From: Diacronema lutheri
Lineage: Eukaryota; Haptophyta; Pavlovophyceae; Pavlovales; Pavlovaceae
Length of the DNA stretch: 64,000 nt
NCBI GenBank assembly: GCA_019448385.1
Contig: JAGTXO010000016.1
Coordinates: forward strand, 62,001-126,000
Reading direction: 5' to 3'
Made by a program: the position numbers and the translations under genes. This document shows positions 1-13,300 of the stretch, piece after piece. Within the stretch, counting starts at the first letter, position 1, and each line of letters starts with the position of its first letter. The notes beneath the pieces are model-generated. The model did not search any database. It was given only the letters and a program-made list of their open reading frames with translations, and had not been told where the DNA came from.

Positions 1-3000
1 TGGTCGATCGGGATCGCCGATCGGCGCGCGTGGCTTTGAAGGACGCCGGTGAGGAACGCCTGCGTGAAGAAGAAGCCAGGCAGCCAGAAGCGCTCGGGCG
101 CGCCACGCGCGACCCACGCACGTACGAAGCCGAGCCTCTCGCGCAGGTTGCGCGCATAGCTACCGATCGGCTTTAGCGACGGGTACGAATGCGCGAGCCA
201 CCCGCCGGGCACGCGCCCGTCGCGCAGTGCCGACGCGACCGCGTCGAGCGCGCTGTCCATCACTTCAAGCCCGCGCAGCGCTGCGTGACAGCGCGCGCCA
301 GTGCCGTGTGGAGAGAAGGGCGGGCGCGCGGGGCATGGTTGGCGAAAGAAGGGCGGGCGCGCGGGGCATGGTTGGCGAAAGAAGGGCGGGCGCGCGGGGC
401 ATGGTTGGCGAAAGAAGGGCGGGCGCGCGGGGCATGGTTGGCGAAAGAAGGGCGGGCGCGCGGGGCATGGTTGGCGAAAGAAGGGCGGGCGCGCGGGGCA
501 TGGTTGGCGAAAGAAGGGCGGGCGCGCGGGGCATGGTTGGCGAAAGAAGGGCGGGCGCGCGGGGCATGGTTGGCGAAAGAAGGGCGGGCGCGCGGGGCAT
601 GGTTGGCGCGCGCCTCGCGCCTCGCGCCTCGCGCCGCGACGCCCATCCTTTGCCCGCCGCGCGCTGTGCTCGCGCGCGCACCTCTGCGCAGCGCTCGCAC
701 GCTCTCGCGTATCGTGCCGCTCAGCCGGTTGAAACGCGCGAGCTCCTGGATGAGCACCGTGTTCATCGACTGCGAGTAGGCGGGCGGGTAGCGGCGCAGA
801 GCAGCTTCAGTGTCAAAGGCGCTGCCCACCAGCTGGCGCTCGACGTTCTCGGCGATCAGGTCGATCGTCGCGTCCTCGCCGCGCAGCGCCACGTCATTGC
901 CGCCACTGCCACCGCCGCTGCCGCCGCCGTTCGCGGCGGGCGCGCCGGCGCCGTCGTCCATGCCGGCGGCCGTCGCGCCGGACGCCGGCGCGCCGCCCGC
1001 GCGCAGCAGCTCGGCGACGGACGCGCCCGCGCCGCCGCCAAAGCCGCGCGGCTGCGATGCGAGCAGGGCGTCAAAGAGCGCGCGCGCGCCCGCCACGTTG
1101 CGCGCGATGCTCGCGTTCGCGTGCAGCCCCACCAGCTCGGGCCCGCCGCCGTCGTCCGCCATTGCGCGCACGTGCTCGCGCGCGCGCTCGAGCGACGCGC
1201 CGATTGGAGGCGGTGCATGCTGCGCGGGCTGCGCGGGCTGCGCGGGCGGCGGCGGCGCGCCGTCAGCGAGCCCCGCGCGCCGCGCCGCGTCGAGCACGTC
1301 GGCATCGGGCTCTACCGTCGAGAGGCTGAAGCCGTCTGCGAGCGCGAGCGGGCTGACAAGGTGGTGCAGCAGCGCCGTCAGCGCGCGCCTGTCCATGTCA
1401 TCCGTCACCCTGCCGCCATAGTTGGACTCGCCCGCGGTGTAATGCAGCGCGTCGAACGGGATGAGCACGGCGCGCATGCGCTCGGAGAGCGCCGCTTCGT
1501 CGAGCGGCGGCGGCGGCGGCGCGGCGGCCGCCTTCGCGATGCGCTCGGCGGTGGCGGCCGCGCGCTCGGCGGCGGCGGCGGCGGCGGCGCGCGCGCCGGC
1601 GGCGCCCGAGCCGGCGGCGGTCAGCGCGCCGGCGGCGGCCTCGTCGCGCACGGAGCCGTCGGCCTCCGCCTCGGCGGGCGCCGCCGCGCGCGCCGCGGCG
1701 GCGGCGTCCGCCGCGGCAAGCTCTGCCGCGCGCCGCGCCGCGGCCGCATCGGCCGCCGCCGCCTTGCCCGCGCGCTCCGTCGCGTCGGCGAGGAAGAGGC
1801 GAAGCTGGCGCGCGGAGATGGCGAGGTCAGCGTGCGTGAACTCGTATGGCACGTTCCAGCCGAGCGGCCCGTAGCTGCTCGGCGACGGCGCGTCGGGGTG
1901 CGCGCGGCGCGCGTGCATGAGGCGGTGGCGCGCGGGGCGAGGCGCGGCGCGGATCGGCGCGGCGCGGCGGCGGCTGGCGAAGCTGCGCGCACGTGCGCCG
2001 CTCCTGCACGAGCGCGTGGAAGAAGGCCAGATTAAAAAGCAACCGGCGGTACGCGCACAGCGCCGGATCGGCCGTGCGGCCGCTGTCCGCGCCACCCGCC
2101 GTCGCGTGCACCTCACCGCCCGCGCGCGAGACGCGCCGCACGCGGCGCGGCGCGTCGGGCGCGACGATCGCTGCGCCGTCGGCGGCGACGAGCGGCCCGT
2201 CAAAGAAGGGCGCGTCGGAGAGCGGGCGCTGCTCGAGGGCAGCGAGAAGGCTCGCCTTGAGCCCGGACGGCGGCTCGAGCATCAGCTTGACACTGCGGTG
2301 CAGCACCGCGATCGGCACGTGGGCCGACGGCGCTGACGTCAGCCACAGCCGAAAGCTGAGCTGCACGCCGCCGTCATCGGCGAGCGCGCCAACGCGCCGC
2401 TCGAGCTCGGGCATGTACGACGCGGCGAGGTGGCAATTCTGCAGCACCGCCCAGGCGCCCGCCGCCGCCGCCTCGGCGATCGCCGCGGACGCAGCCGACG
2501 CCTGCCCCTGCCCGAGGGACAGCGCGTACACGCTGCTCGCGCCGATGCCGAGCTCGTCGGACAGGGTGAGGATGAGGTCGAGCGGGTCGGCGCCGGGCGC
2601 GAGCACAACCAGGATTGGCGTCGCCGCCGTCGAGTCGGCGAAGGCCGCGCGCAGCTCGAGCGGCGGCGGGCGCGAGAAGGCGTCGCCGAGCTCAGCGCCG
2701 ACGAGCGCGCGTGCGGCCGCGAGCGCGCACTCGGGCCGGAGGCAGCGGACGAGCGCGAGGCGGTCGAGCGCGCCGTCGAGCCGCGCGCCGAACGGCTCGG
2801 GCAACGGCGCGGCGTGCGGCTCACCCGACAGCGCCGCGCCGCGCCAGCCGCCCGTCGGATCGCGCGCGACCGCTTCGTGGATGCGCGCAAACTGCGGGCA
2901 CGAGGTGGCCATGCCCGCACCGCCGAGCAGCCTCAGCTGCGCCCAGCCCGCGGCGCTGAGCCACGCGGGGCGCGCGAGCTCGCCGTCACCGTCGGCGGCG

Positions 3001-6000
3001 CCGGCCGCGTCGGCGGCGCTAGCGTCGGCGGCGTCGTCGCCTTGGCTCGCGACCGCGTCCGAGCGCGCGCCCACGCCCGCGACGACCGGCTGCTGCGGCA
3101 CGTGATCGCCGGTCAGGATGAAGCGCCACAGCTGCCCGTTGAGCCGCCCCTCCGCCTCGCGCAGGCGCGCGAGCAGGTCGAGCGCGAACGGCAGGCAGTG
3201 CCGCGCGTGCAGCGCGCGCGCAACCTCCGTGTAGGCGGTCGCGCTGAGCTGCGCGCTCAGAGCGCCCAGCCGGCGCGAGAGCGCACCGTCCGCCGCCGCC
3301 GACGCGTGCTGCTGCGCGACGAATGGTGCTGCGCGCCGCGTCGTGCCGCCCGTCGCGAGCGCGACCGGCTGGCCCGCCTTGGCGAGTGCGGGCGGTACGG
3401 CGCCGGCCGCGTGGCCGCCGTCCGCGCCGCCGTCCGCGCCGCGCGGCGTGCGCGCGATCGTCCGCTCGAAGAGGGCGGCGAACCAGTCGAGCGAGAAGTG
3501 GTAGGTGGGCGAGAGCGCGGGCAGCCCGGCGATCGCGAAGAAGACCGTCGTGGCGCGCGCCGCGACCGGCGCGTACGCGGCGCGCGCGCCGTCGAGCGCC
3601 TTTGCGGCCGCGTGCGCGAGCCGATCCTTGGCGCTCACCTCGTCCGCGATGCGCTTGGAGGCGGAGAGGACGTCGACGGCGGTCACGTCGTCGAGCAGAT
3701 TGCCGCGCGCGGCAGAGAGCACGCCGAGTATCCGCGCCTCCACGTCCGCGAGCGCGCGCGCGTTGCTCGCCGCCTCGAGCACGAGCCGCGCGCGCTCCGC
3801 GTGCAACTCCGGCCGCTCCTTGCTGACGAGCGTGCCGAGCAGCTGGTCTTCGAGCCCCTCGCGCGTCACGCCAAAGTTGACGAGCGTCAGGCGCGCCACC
3901 ACCTCCGGCAGAAAGTGCGGCGAGACGAGCCGAGTGCACAGGTACAAACGAAAATCGGCGGAGACGGTCACCGGGCCCTCGCCCACGCGCACCGTGCGCG
4001 CGCCGCCGCCCGCGCTCAACGCGGCCGACGCGGGCGCGTTGGGAGCACCGGGCTCGCCGGGCGCCGTCGGATTGGGCAGCGCGCAGAGCTCGAGGAGCAA
4101 GCCATCGACCGCCTCGCCGATGCCCTCGACGAGCACCGCGCTGCCAAACTCGAGCGCCCCCTCGAGCGCGCGAGCGAGGTCGGCGTCGGACGGCGTGAGG
4201 GCGAGCACGCCGCCGCCGCCGCCGCCCTTGCCACCGCCACCACCGCCGCCGCCGCCCTTGCCGCCCTTACCGCCGCCGCCGCCCACCGTCGCAGCGGCGA
4301 GCGCCGCGGCGCGTCGCCGCTCCGTCGCGCGCACCCAGCGCGTCGCCTGCGCCTGCGGATCGATGAGCAGCGGCCAGCGGCGCGCGGTCTGCATGATGAG
4401 CGCGTTCTCGACGGAGAGCCTGTCGTTGGGCAGCCCGTCCGCAGCCCACTCGCTCAGCGTGAGCGGCTCGGCGAGGATGGCGGGCAGCGAGAAGAGCGCC
4501 AGCTGCTGCTCGAGCGCAGTGCCCGTGCGCTCGGCGCTGCGCCCGCCGGAAGGCAGCGCGGGCGGCGGCCCTGCACCATCGCCGCTGCCCGCGCCGCTCT
4601 CCCGCGCGCGCGCCGCGTCGTCGGCCGCCTCGCCGAGCGTGGGCGCGCGGCTGGCGCGCCGGCTCGGCGGCCTGCGCGCCGCCCGAGCGCCGGTGGCGAG
4701 CGCATCGGGCCCGCCCTCAAGGTTGAGACGCGCGTGCGCGCGCGCCGCCTCCTCCGCGACGGCCGAGCACGGCAGGTGCAGCCGCGCGCACAGTGCCGCC
4801 CACTCGTTCGCGCACGCCGCGCGCATCGGCGGCGCGTGCACGCCGAGGTATGCCACAAACGCGGCGGCGAGGAACATGTCGCCCACCAGGCACGCGTACT
4901 CAGCGCCGAGGCGCAGCGCGGTCGCCTCCCACCGCTCGCGCTCGCCACTCAGCCCGCCGACGAGCGTCTGCGCGCGCGCGAGGCGCGCGCCGCAGTCGTG
5001 CACCTGCGCGAGCAGGTCGGCCTTGCGCGCCTGCGTGTCGAGCAGCGTCGCCTGCAGCGACGCAAGGTGCGCCTCGACCGCGCCGAGCGCCGCCTTCTTC
5101 TCGGCGAGCGCGGCGGCGGCGGCGGCGTACTCGATCTCGGCCGCGCGCAGCGCCTCGCGCTTGGGCCGCACGGCCTTGGCGACGGCGTCATATTCGACCA
5201 CCGCGCGCACCCACAGGCACAGGCCCTCGCACGCGCGGTTGACCGTCCGGATCTTCTCCGGTAAGAAGTCGGCGGCGGCGCGCGTCAAGAAGGCGCTGAT
5301 CTTGTCGATGGTCACCTGCGGGATCGAGTCGCGCTCGTACGAGACCAGCCTCTCGAGGAACTTGCCGCCGGTCGCGAGCTGCCGCCGCGCGGGCTGCCAA
5401 TAAAGGTCGGAGGCGTCGCCGCCGTCGCCGTCGGTGCCGCCGCCGCCGCCGCCGCCCGCGGGCTTGTGCGGCTTGCCGGGTGCGACGCCGATCATGATGC
5501 ACACGGCCTCCATCGTGAGCCGCACGCCCATTGGCGGCGCCTTGAGCGACTTGACCTCGATCAGGTCCTCCTTCTTGAGCGTGCCGAGCGCGCGCACGGC
5601 GGCGGCGAGCGCTGGCTCCGCGCCGGCGAGCTCAGCCTCGCACTCGGCGGTGATCGCCTTGGCCGCGGCGGCCTGCTCATTGGCCGCGGCCTCCTCCGCC
5701 TCGACGAGCGCTCGCGTGCGCTGCGCGTCCGCCTCCTCGCGCTGAATCTGCACGAGCAGCGCCTCCGCCTCTGCCTGCGCGGCGCGCAGCTGCGGCTGCA
5801 GCGCGCTCAGCTCTTCGCCCATCGCGCCGACCTGCGCCGCAGTCGCCGCGAGCCGCTCGAGACCGACGTCATACCGCCGCTTGCGCGAGTCGAGCGCGTC
5901 GCGCCGCGCGCGCAGCAGCGCCGAGAAGGTGTGCAGCAGCTCGAGGTAACGCGTGGGCGTCACGTACGTGACGCTGCCGCGCGACATGGCGCCCGCCGCC

Positions 6001-6599
6001 GCCGCCGCGCGCTGCGCGCACTCGTGCGCCGCGCACAGCGCGGTGCACAGCGCGGCGCGCGGCAGCGTCGCGGGCACGCCCGCCGCGGGCGCGTCGAGGA
6101 ACGCCGCCGCGACCGACGCGAGCGCCTCCGCCGGCCACGCGTCGAACCAGTCGACCGTGCAGCACGCGACGAGCGACGGGAACGCGCGCAGCCGCGCGCG
6201 CAGCGAATCGCCGACGGGCGAGAGGGCAAGGACGAGGCGCAGACGCACGCGCACGAGCTGCGAGAAGAGCGCCCACAGCTGCGCCGCGCCGCGCTCTGCG
6301 CCCTTGGCCGGCGCGTCGGCGCCGCCGTCGGCGCCGTCCGCCGCCGCACCGCCGCCGCCCGGCGCGGCCGCGCCGCCGCCCGCGCCGCCCGGTAGCGCCG
6401 CGCCGTCCGCCGCGCACGCCTTGACGAAGGCGCCCACCTCCTCGAGCAGCGCGCTGCGCTCCTCTGCGGAGAAAAGTCCGGGCACCTCGCCAAGGTTGAG
6501 GAGACCGTTGATGTCCTCCACGAACGCGTCGTCGCTCAGGTCCGAGTCGGAGAGGCACAGCACGACGGGCGCCGCGCGCTCGCGCGCCGAGCCAAATGA

Positions 6600-6658
<59 letters not shown>

Positions 6659-9638
6659 CGCCGTCGCCGCCGCCGCCGAGCGCGCCGGCTGCGGACGACG
6701 CGCCACCCGACGTGCGCGGCCGCGCGCCACCGCCCGCGAGAGCGAGGACGCGCTTGAGGTCGTCGCGCCATTCGGCGGCGCCGTACGAGCGCGCGGCATT
6801 CTGTGGCCGGTGAAAGCTGCCGCCAACGACGTGCGTCGCGAGCTTTGCGAGCGACTGCCGGCCCGAGCCGCCCAGCCCGACAAGCAGCGCGTGGCCGTGC
6901 GGCGTGCCGAGCAGCCGCGTCAGCCTGCACACGTGCACCGCCGCGTACTCAAAGAGGACGAGCGCGGGCGCCTCGCGCGGCGACTGCGCGTTCTGCTCGG
7001 CAAGGAAGGCGTGCAGCACGACGAGTGCCGCGCGCGCGCCGCCCTCGGCGTGCGCGTACGGCGGCGGCTCGGCGGACGTGGTGCGCGCGCGCGCAACCGC
7101 GCGCCTCGCCTCGTCGGCGAGCGCCGCGCTCGCGGCCGCGCCGGCCGGCCGCTCCGAGGGCGTGGACGCGGATGCCAGCAATGGCGGCATTGATGCGCCC
7201 GTGGCGGCCGTGGCGGCGGCCGCGCCAAAGCTCGGCGGCACAAACGACGTGAAGAGGAGCGAGTCGCCACCGTCGTCACCGGTGCCGCCGCCACCGCCGC
7301 TGCCGTCGCCATTGCCGTTGCCGTCGCCGTCGCCGCCGCCGCCGCCGCCGCGCCCGCCCGCCACGAGCGCGGTGTAGCTCGACGCAAAATGCGCGCGCAG
7401 CGCGCCGTCGAGCAGCGCGCGGAAGGTCTGACGGTCGGGCACGTCAACGAGGCGATCGGCGTACACGCGCTCGGCCTCGTGCGCCCACAGCCGGACGAGC
7501 GACTCGGCGGTGCGGTAGGGCGCGGACGGCGTCGCGCGGCAGACGCCGAGCACGAGCCGCCGCGCGTCGCGCAGGCTGAAGGTGTAGTGCGAGCGGCTGG
7601 GCGTGGGCAGCAGCGAGGCGGCCACGGCCGCGTGCAGGCGGACGGTCGCGAGAGAGAGCCTCGCGCGCAGCGAGCGGACGGGCAGCTCGAACGACGACCG
7701 CTCCGCGCCGCCGCGCTCGGCGCCGCCGGCGGGCGCAACGCCCTGCTCGAGGTGCGCCGTGTAGATCGTGTCGAAGATCGAGCAGAGCGCGCGCTCGTCA
7801 GGCTCGACCGCGGCGATCGCGTGCAGCGCGCGCGAGAACCTCGCGCTGATCCGGTTGCGCCCCCCTCCGGCGGGCGCCATCGCGCAGAGCAGCTGCACGT
7901 CGAGCAGCGCGCGGAAGCTGCCGCCCTTTCGCTCGTACCAGCCGCCCTGCTCGAGCAGCTGGCGGAGCAGCTCGAGCGGCGGCTGCGCGCCGTACGCGCC
8001 CATCGCGGGCATTGCACAGTCGTCGCACGAGACGAGCGCGCGCCAGCCGTGCGGTGGGCCGTACACGCCCTTGCGCCGCTTGTCTACAATGCCGTCCACC
8101 TGGCCTTGCACGTCTGCCGACGCCGTGCGCGCGGAGAAGTGCAGGCGCACAGAGCGGAAGCGGATGGGGCCGGTGGCCCCGCCGGCAGCGCCGCCGCCTG
8201 CGGCGCGCACGCCCGCGGCGCTCGCCGCGCCGCCGGCACCTTCGTCGCCAGCGGCGTCGGGCGCTGCAGGCGGCGGGCAGCACTGCGCGTACGCGCGCCG
8301 CCGGCCGCCGCCGTCTGCGCCGGCGGGTGCGGGCGTGGTGGAGAGCACGCCGTCGAGCAGCGCGTGCATGGCGCACGTCTTGCCCGCCCCCGTCGGCCCG
8401 ACGAGCAGCGCGCTCCCGCCCGCCGCGACGATCGTACGCAGGTGGTAGGCAAGGGCGATCGAGGCGCTGGTTGGGACAATGAGCACGTGCAGCGGCTCGG
8501 GCGACGGCTGCGAGGCGAAAGGCGCCGTCTCGCGCCACATCACCCACAAGCCGGCCGCGCCGCCTCGGCCGCTCTCGTCTAGCCGGTAGCAGAAGTCAAA
8601 GACGGACGAGCCTGATGCCGATGAGGGCGGGGGGGGGGGGGGGGGGGGAGGAAGAGCGTTAGGAGTGGCGGGGGCAGGGCGCAGCCGGAATCGGGATGAA
8701 CTATGGCGGCAGCTGGGCACGCGGGTACGCGAGAGCAAAGGCGTGACACTGCGCGCCATGCGCCGCGCGCCGCGCGCCGTGCGGGCGCGCCGTGCCGCGC
8801 CGCTCGCGCGCGCGCACCGGGTGCCGACGCGAGGCCCGCCGCCGCGGCGCCGCCACTTGAGCTGAGAGGCGTGCGCGGCGCGCCCGCGAGCAGGCCCTCG
8901 GCGTCTACCGGCGGCATCGGCAGCGCGTCGATGCCCGGCGGGAAGACGAGCTCAAAGCCGAGCGCGGCCGTGTCGAACCTGGCGCCGTCGACGGCGCGCG
9001 CGGGCTGCCGGGTGCCACCGCCGCGCCCACCGGCCGCGGTGCTCGGCCGGCGCGAGCGGCCGGCGCCGTCGGCCGGCGGCTCGAAGGAGAGCAGCGCGGG
9101 CTGCGACGGTGCAGGCAGAGCGATCAGCGGCGCGCCGTCGTCGCCGCCGCCGCCGCCGCCGCCGGCGCGTCCCGGCGCGGTGCTGCCGGCGGCGCTCGAC
9201 CGGCGCGAGTGCTCGGCGGCGGACGCGGCGGACGGCCTGCGCATGCGCCCCGCCGCCTCGTCCGCCGCCCACTCCACCTCCGCCGCCAGCGCAGCCGGCA
9301 CCTCGCGCCGCGCGAGCGCTCGCACGAACTCGTCGAAGGGCGCGCGGCCCGCCGCATCGATTGGCGCTCCGACGGACCAGACGAGGCAAAAGGCGAAGAG
9401 CGACGAGAGCGTGTCGAGCAGCTGCGCCTCCGTGCTCACGCCCGTCGGCAGCGCCGGCGGCTCGCTCGGCGCCGCCGACGCCGTCGCGCCGCCGTCCGCC
9501 GCGGCCGCGTCCGCCGCCGCGCCGGCCGCGCTGCGCCCGCCGCCGGCGCGCGGCGGCTCGGCCTGCGTGCCGGACGCAGCGGACGCGTGCCGCCGAGAGG
9601 GCGACTTGGCAACGGATGCCGGTGGCGCCACTGCCGCC

Positions 9639-9677
<39 letters not shown>

Positions 9678-10289
9678 TCCGCCGCCGACGCCGCCACGCC
9701 GGCGATACCCGCGCCGCGCCGCGCGCCCGCGCGCGGCGGCGGCGGCTGCGTGGGGCGCCTGAGCGACGCGGGCGCGTGGCCGAGCCAGCCGTAGAGGTGC
9801 GCGGAGAGGGCGCGGAGCAGCGCGCCGACGAGCACGTTGTCGCCAAGCGACGCCCAGCCGAGCGGCGATGAGGTACGCGTGCGCACAAACCAAAGGGTCG
9901 GGGGCAAAAGCCACAACGCAATGGCGCGCAGATGAGCGGCCACCGCCGGCCGCGCGGCGAGCAAAGGCGGCAGCTCGGCGTCGAGCCACGAGGCGAGGAG
10001 CGAGCGCCAGCCGAGCGCCGCGGGCTCGACGAAGACCATCCCGCACCGCGAGACCGTCGCGGGCGACGCGTGCGCGAGCGAGTCCGTCTCGAAGAGCACG
10101 GACATCCGCGCGCTCATCGCGATGATCTCTCCCGAGACGAGGCACAGCTTCTTGTTGTCGTCGAGCACCGTGTTCATCGACTCGATCCACTCGGCGTCGA
10201 TTGGGCCGTCGAGCACGAGCCAAAAGCGGTCGGGGCCACGGTCGGCCGCACACAGCCGGAACTGCGCGCGCGCGGTGGTGGTGGTGGTG

Positions 10290-10328
<39 letters not shown>

Positions 10329-13300
10329 TGCCGATTCGGTGAGCCGCGGCGGCGGCGCGCGCGCGCCACTCGGCGCGCGGCCGCGCACCTGCGCGGCAAG
10401 CACGCCGTCGGACCACTCGTGGCTCGCCTTGTCGAACTCGCCATACAGCCTGCCGAGCGAGATGGCCTTTGGGAAGAGCGTCCGCGTGTGCGCGCGTGCG
10501 TAGCGCGTCGCGACGCCGCCGCCACCATCGCGATTTGCCGGCTCGCGCACGGCGGCGCCCGACGAGGCGGCGGGCGGCGGGGCGGCAGCGGACGAGCGGC
10601 GGCGGCCGTCGCCCGCGCCGCTTGCGCCGCCCCTCCGGCCGGAGCCCGATGAGCGCCGCCGGCCGTTCACGCCCACCTCGGCGGGCGCGAGGCCGGCAGC
10701 GGCGGTGGCAGCAGCGGCGGGACTGGCGGACGCCGAGGCTGCGAGGCCGTCGCCGATGAACGGCGGCAGCTGCGCGACCAGCTCGTCATGCGCCTCCTCA
10801 AGCGCCGCGAGCTCCTCCGCCCTCGCGTCGGCCGCCGCGCGCGCGTGCGCGGTGGCGTCGGCACGCTCCTGCTCGGTCGCAAGCGCGTCGAGCGCCGCGG
10901 CGAGCGTCTTGTACGCGCACGTCTTGCCGCCGGCGGGCGGGCCGACAAGCATGAGCCCGTGCCGCACGGCGAGCATGTCGGCGAGCTCGAGCACCTTTGC
11001 GCTGAACGCGTTCGTCGGCTGCAGCTCGAGCCGCGCCGCGGCCGCCTCGACCGCGCCGCCCAGCCGCTCGTCCGCCGTGTCGAGCGGCACAACGCCGGGG
11101 AAGAGATCGCACGCGATGCCGTCGAAGAGCGCGATGTCGCGCGAGAGGAACTTGGGCACGTTCACGTCGCGCAGCGCGCGCAGGCACAGCCGCGCCTCGT
11201 CCGCGCCGTCGGGCGCGCGCCGCTTGAGCGCGGCCGCGGCGCCGAGGACGGCCTTGACCGCGCGCATGCCGTAGTCGTAGTGGTCCTGCGACGAGAGCTG
11301 CTCGGAGCAGAGCTTGTACGTCTGCACGATCTTGCGCGCGAGCGCGCGCGCGTCCGAGAAGCCCGCCGAGTAGAGCGAGACCTCGGCGATGAGCGCGTAG
11401 TCCGGGACCATCATCGCGACGGGGCGGAAGAGCGCCTTGAGGTTGTCCGGCAGCTCGGCGCGGCCGGCGTAGCCCGGGTTCATCGTGATGAAGATGCCGC
11501 ACGTCGGGTCGAGCGGCAGCAGCGTACCCTCGAACGAGAAGGTGCCGCCGACGCCGCCGACGCCGGCCGCGCGAGCGGCGAGCGCCCGCTGCACGGCGAG
11601 GATCTGCTGCGCGACGACGGAGAGCACCTCCACGTCGATGCGGTTGAATTCGTCGAAGCACGCCCACGCGCCGCACGCGGCGATGCCCTTGAACATCCGG
11701 CCCATCGACGTGTGGTCGAGGCCGTCCGAGCAGTTGAAGACGACGCACTGCTTGGCGAGCGCCTTGGCGAGGTCCTTGGTCGTCTCCGTCTTGCCCGTCC
11801 CCGCCGGCCCCTCGGGCGCACCGCCCAGGTCGAGCTGCAGCGCTGCCATGAGCGTGCGGTAGCAGCGGTCGGTGAGCGGCGTCACGACGAGGCGCGGGCT
11901 GTTACCAAGGTACTCGTACCCGTACTCGGCGGATGCGTTGACCATCCGTACCTCGAGCCGCGCGAGCGCACCGCCGACGCCAAGCTGCGCCGCGTCGAGC
12001 GCAGCGTCGGCGTGGCGCGACGCGGCGGACGACCGCCGGCGGGCGGGCGCGGGTGCGGGCGCACCACCCGCGCTGCCGTCGCCGGGCGTGGACGGCGCGT
12101 GGCTCGAGCTGCGCCTCGACGGCGTGGCCGCCGCGCCCACGGCGGGCGCCATGGGCGGCAGGCGTGGCGTCGCGGCCGAATCGCCGAGCAATGCATCGCC
12201 GTCCAGAGGCGGCGCGCCCGACGCGCGCCGGCCATCGGCGGCGCCGGCGCGGGCGGCGGCCGCCGCCGCGTCTGCGGCGGCGTGCGCGCCAGCCGGCCGG
12301 CTGGCGCGCCTGCCGCTCGAGGCGCCGTGCGAGCCGCCGCGCGCGGTGTGCAGCGCGGGCAGCTCGCCGTTCCAATAGACGCGCAGCTGCGCGAGCCATG
12401 CGAACTCTGCGGCGGACTCGACGCGCTGCGCGCGCAGCTCGTCGGCCACGTCGCGCGCGTGCACGTCGAGGGTGACGAGCGCCTCGAGCGTCAGCCGCTG
12501 CGAGCGCTGCAGCCGCGAGCGCACGAGCGTGACGAGCCGCGCGAGCGACCGACGCTGCGCCTCGCAAAAGGCGCCGAGCCCATCGCCGTCACCGCCGCCG
12601 TCGCCTCCGCCGGCGGCAGCGGCGGCGCGCACAGCGGGCTCGGCGCGCGCGAGCGCGAGCTCGGCGCCGCGCGTCCACTCGGCGCGCGTAACGGCAATCA
12701 CCGCCTGGCCCGCCCAGCCGAGCAGAAACTGGTCGCGCGCGGCCGTGCCGACCGGCGCGCGCGCGGCGGCGAGCGCGGCGCGCACGCACGTCGCGCGGAG
12801 CGCCGCGCGCATCGACGCCTCGACCTGCGCGAGCCACACCTCGACGAGGCCGCGCGCGTCGGCCGGGCGCACCGGCGCGAGCAGCTCGACCACCTCGCCC
12901 TCGTCCGAGCAGAGGGCGCCGACCGTCCGCTCGGTCTCGTCGCCGTCAAAGCGCAGCGTCTCGACGCCATCGAAGCACTTGCGCACGTGCGGCTGGACGC
13001 GCTCGGCGTCGGCGGTTTGTGCGAGGATCTGCAGCAGCTCGTCGTTGGCGAGGAAGAAGAGGCGGCAGAAGGCGAGGCGCTTCGTCTCGAGGTAGGCGGT
13101 GAGGCCGCGCTGCACGCCCTCGAGGCTGCGCGCACACTCGGCGAGCGTCTGCTGCAGCCCGTCCTGGCCGAGGCACTCGAGCACCTGCGGGCGCGAGACG
13201 GTCTCGCCCATCAGCTTGCGCCACGCGCCGTCCGCCTGCGCGAAGCGCGCCGCCTCCGCGGGCATCTGCAGCGCAATGTCCGCCGACTCGAAGATGGGCG

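Noticed and set aside
315-608. Possible CRISPR-like array
   Set aside because: Units are directly adjacent with no unique spacers, and the context is a eukaryotic intron.
189-779. Repetitive 11-residue protein frames over the 33-bp array
   Set aside because: They arise from the stop-free minisatellite and sit in a dynein intron; five overlapping frames look equally open.
2430-5264. Long plus-strand frames across the dynein gene (also 227-2035, 10788-13457, 15866-18370)
   Set aside because: Arg/Ala/Gly-rich shadows of the minus-strand gene produced by high GC; no domain is recognisable.
10290-10327. G-quadruplex or telomere-like tract
   Set aside because: A pure homopolymer without a telomeric unit, inside an intron; better explained as a C-tract of the minus-strand gene.
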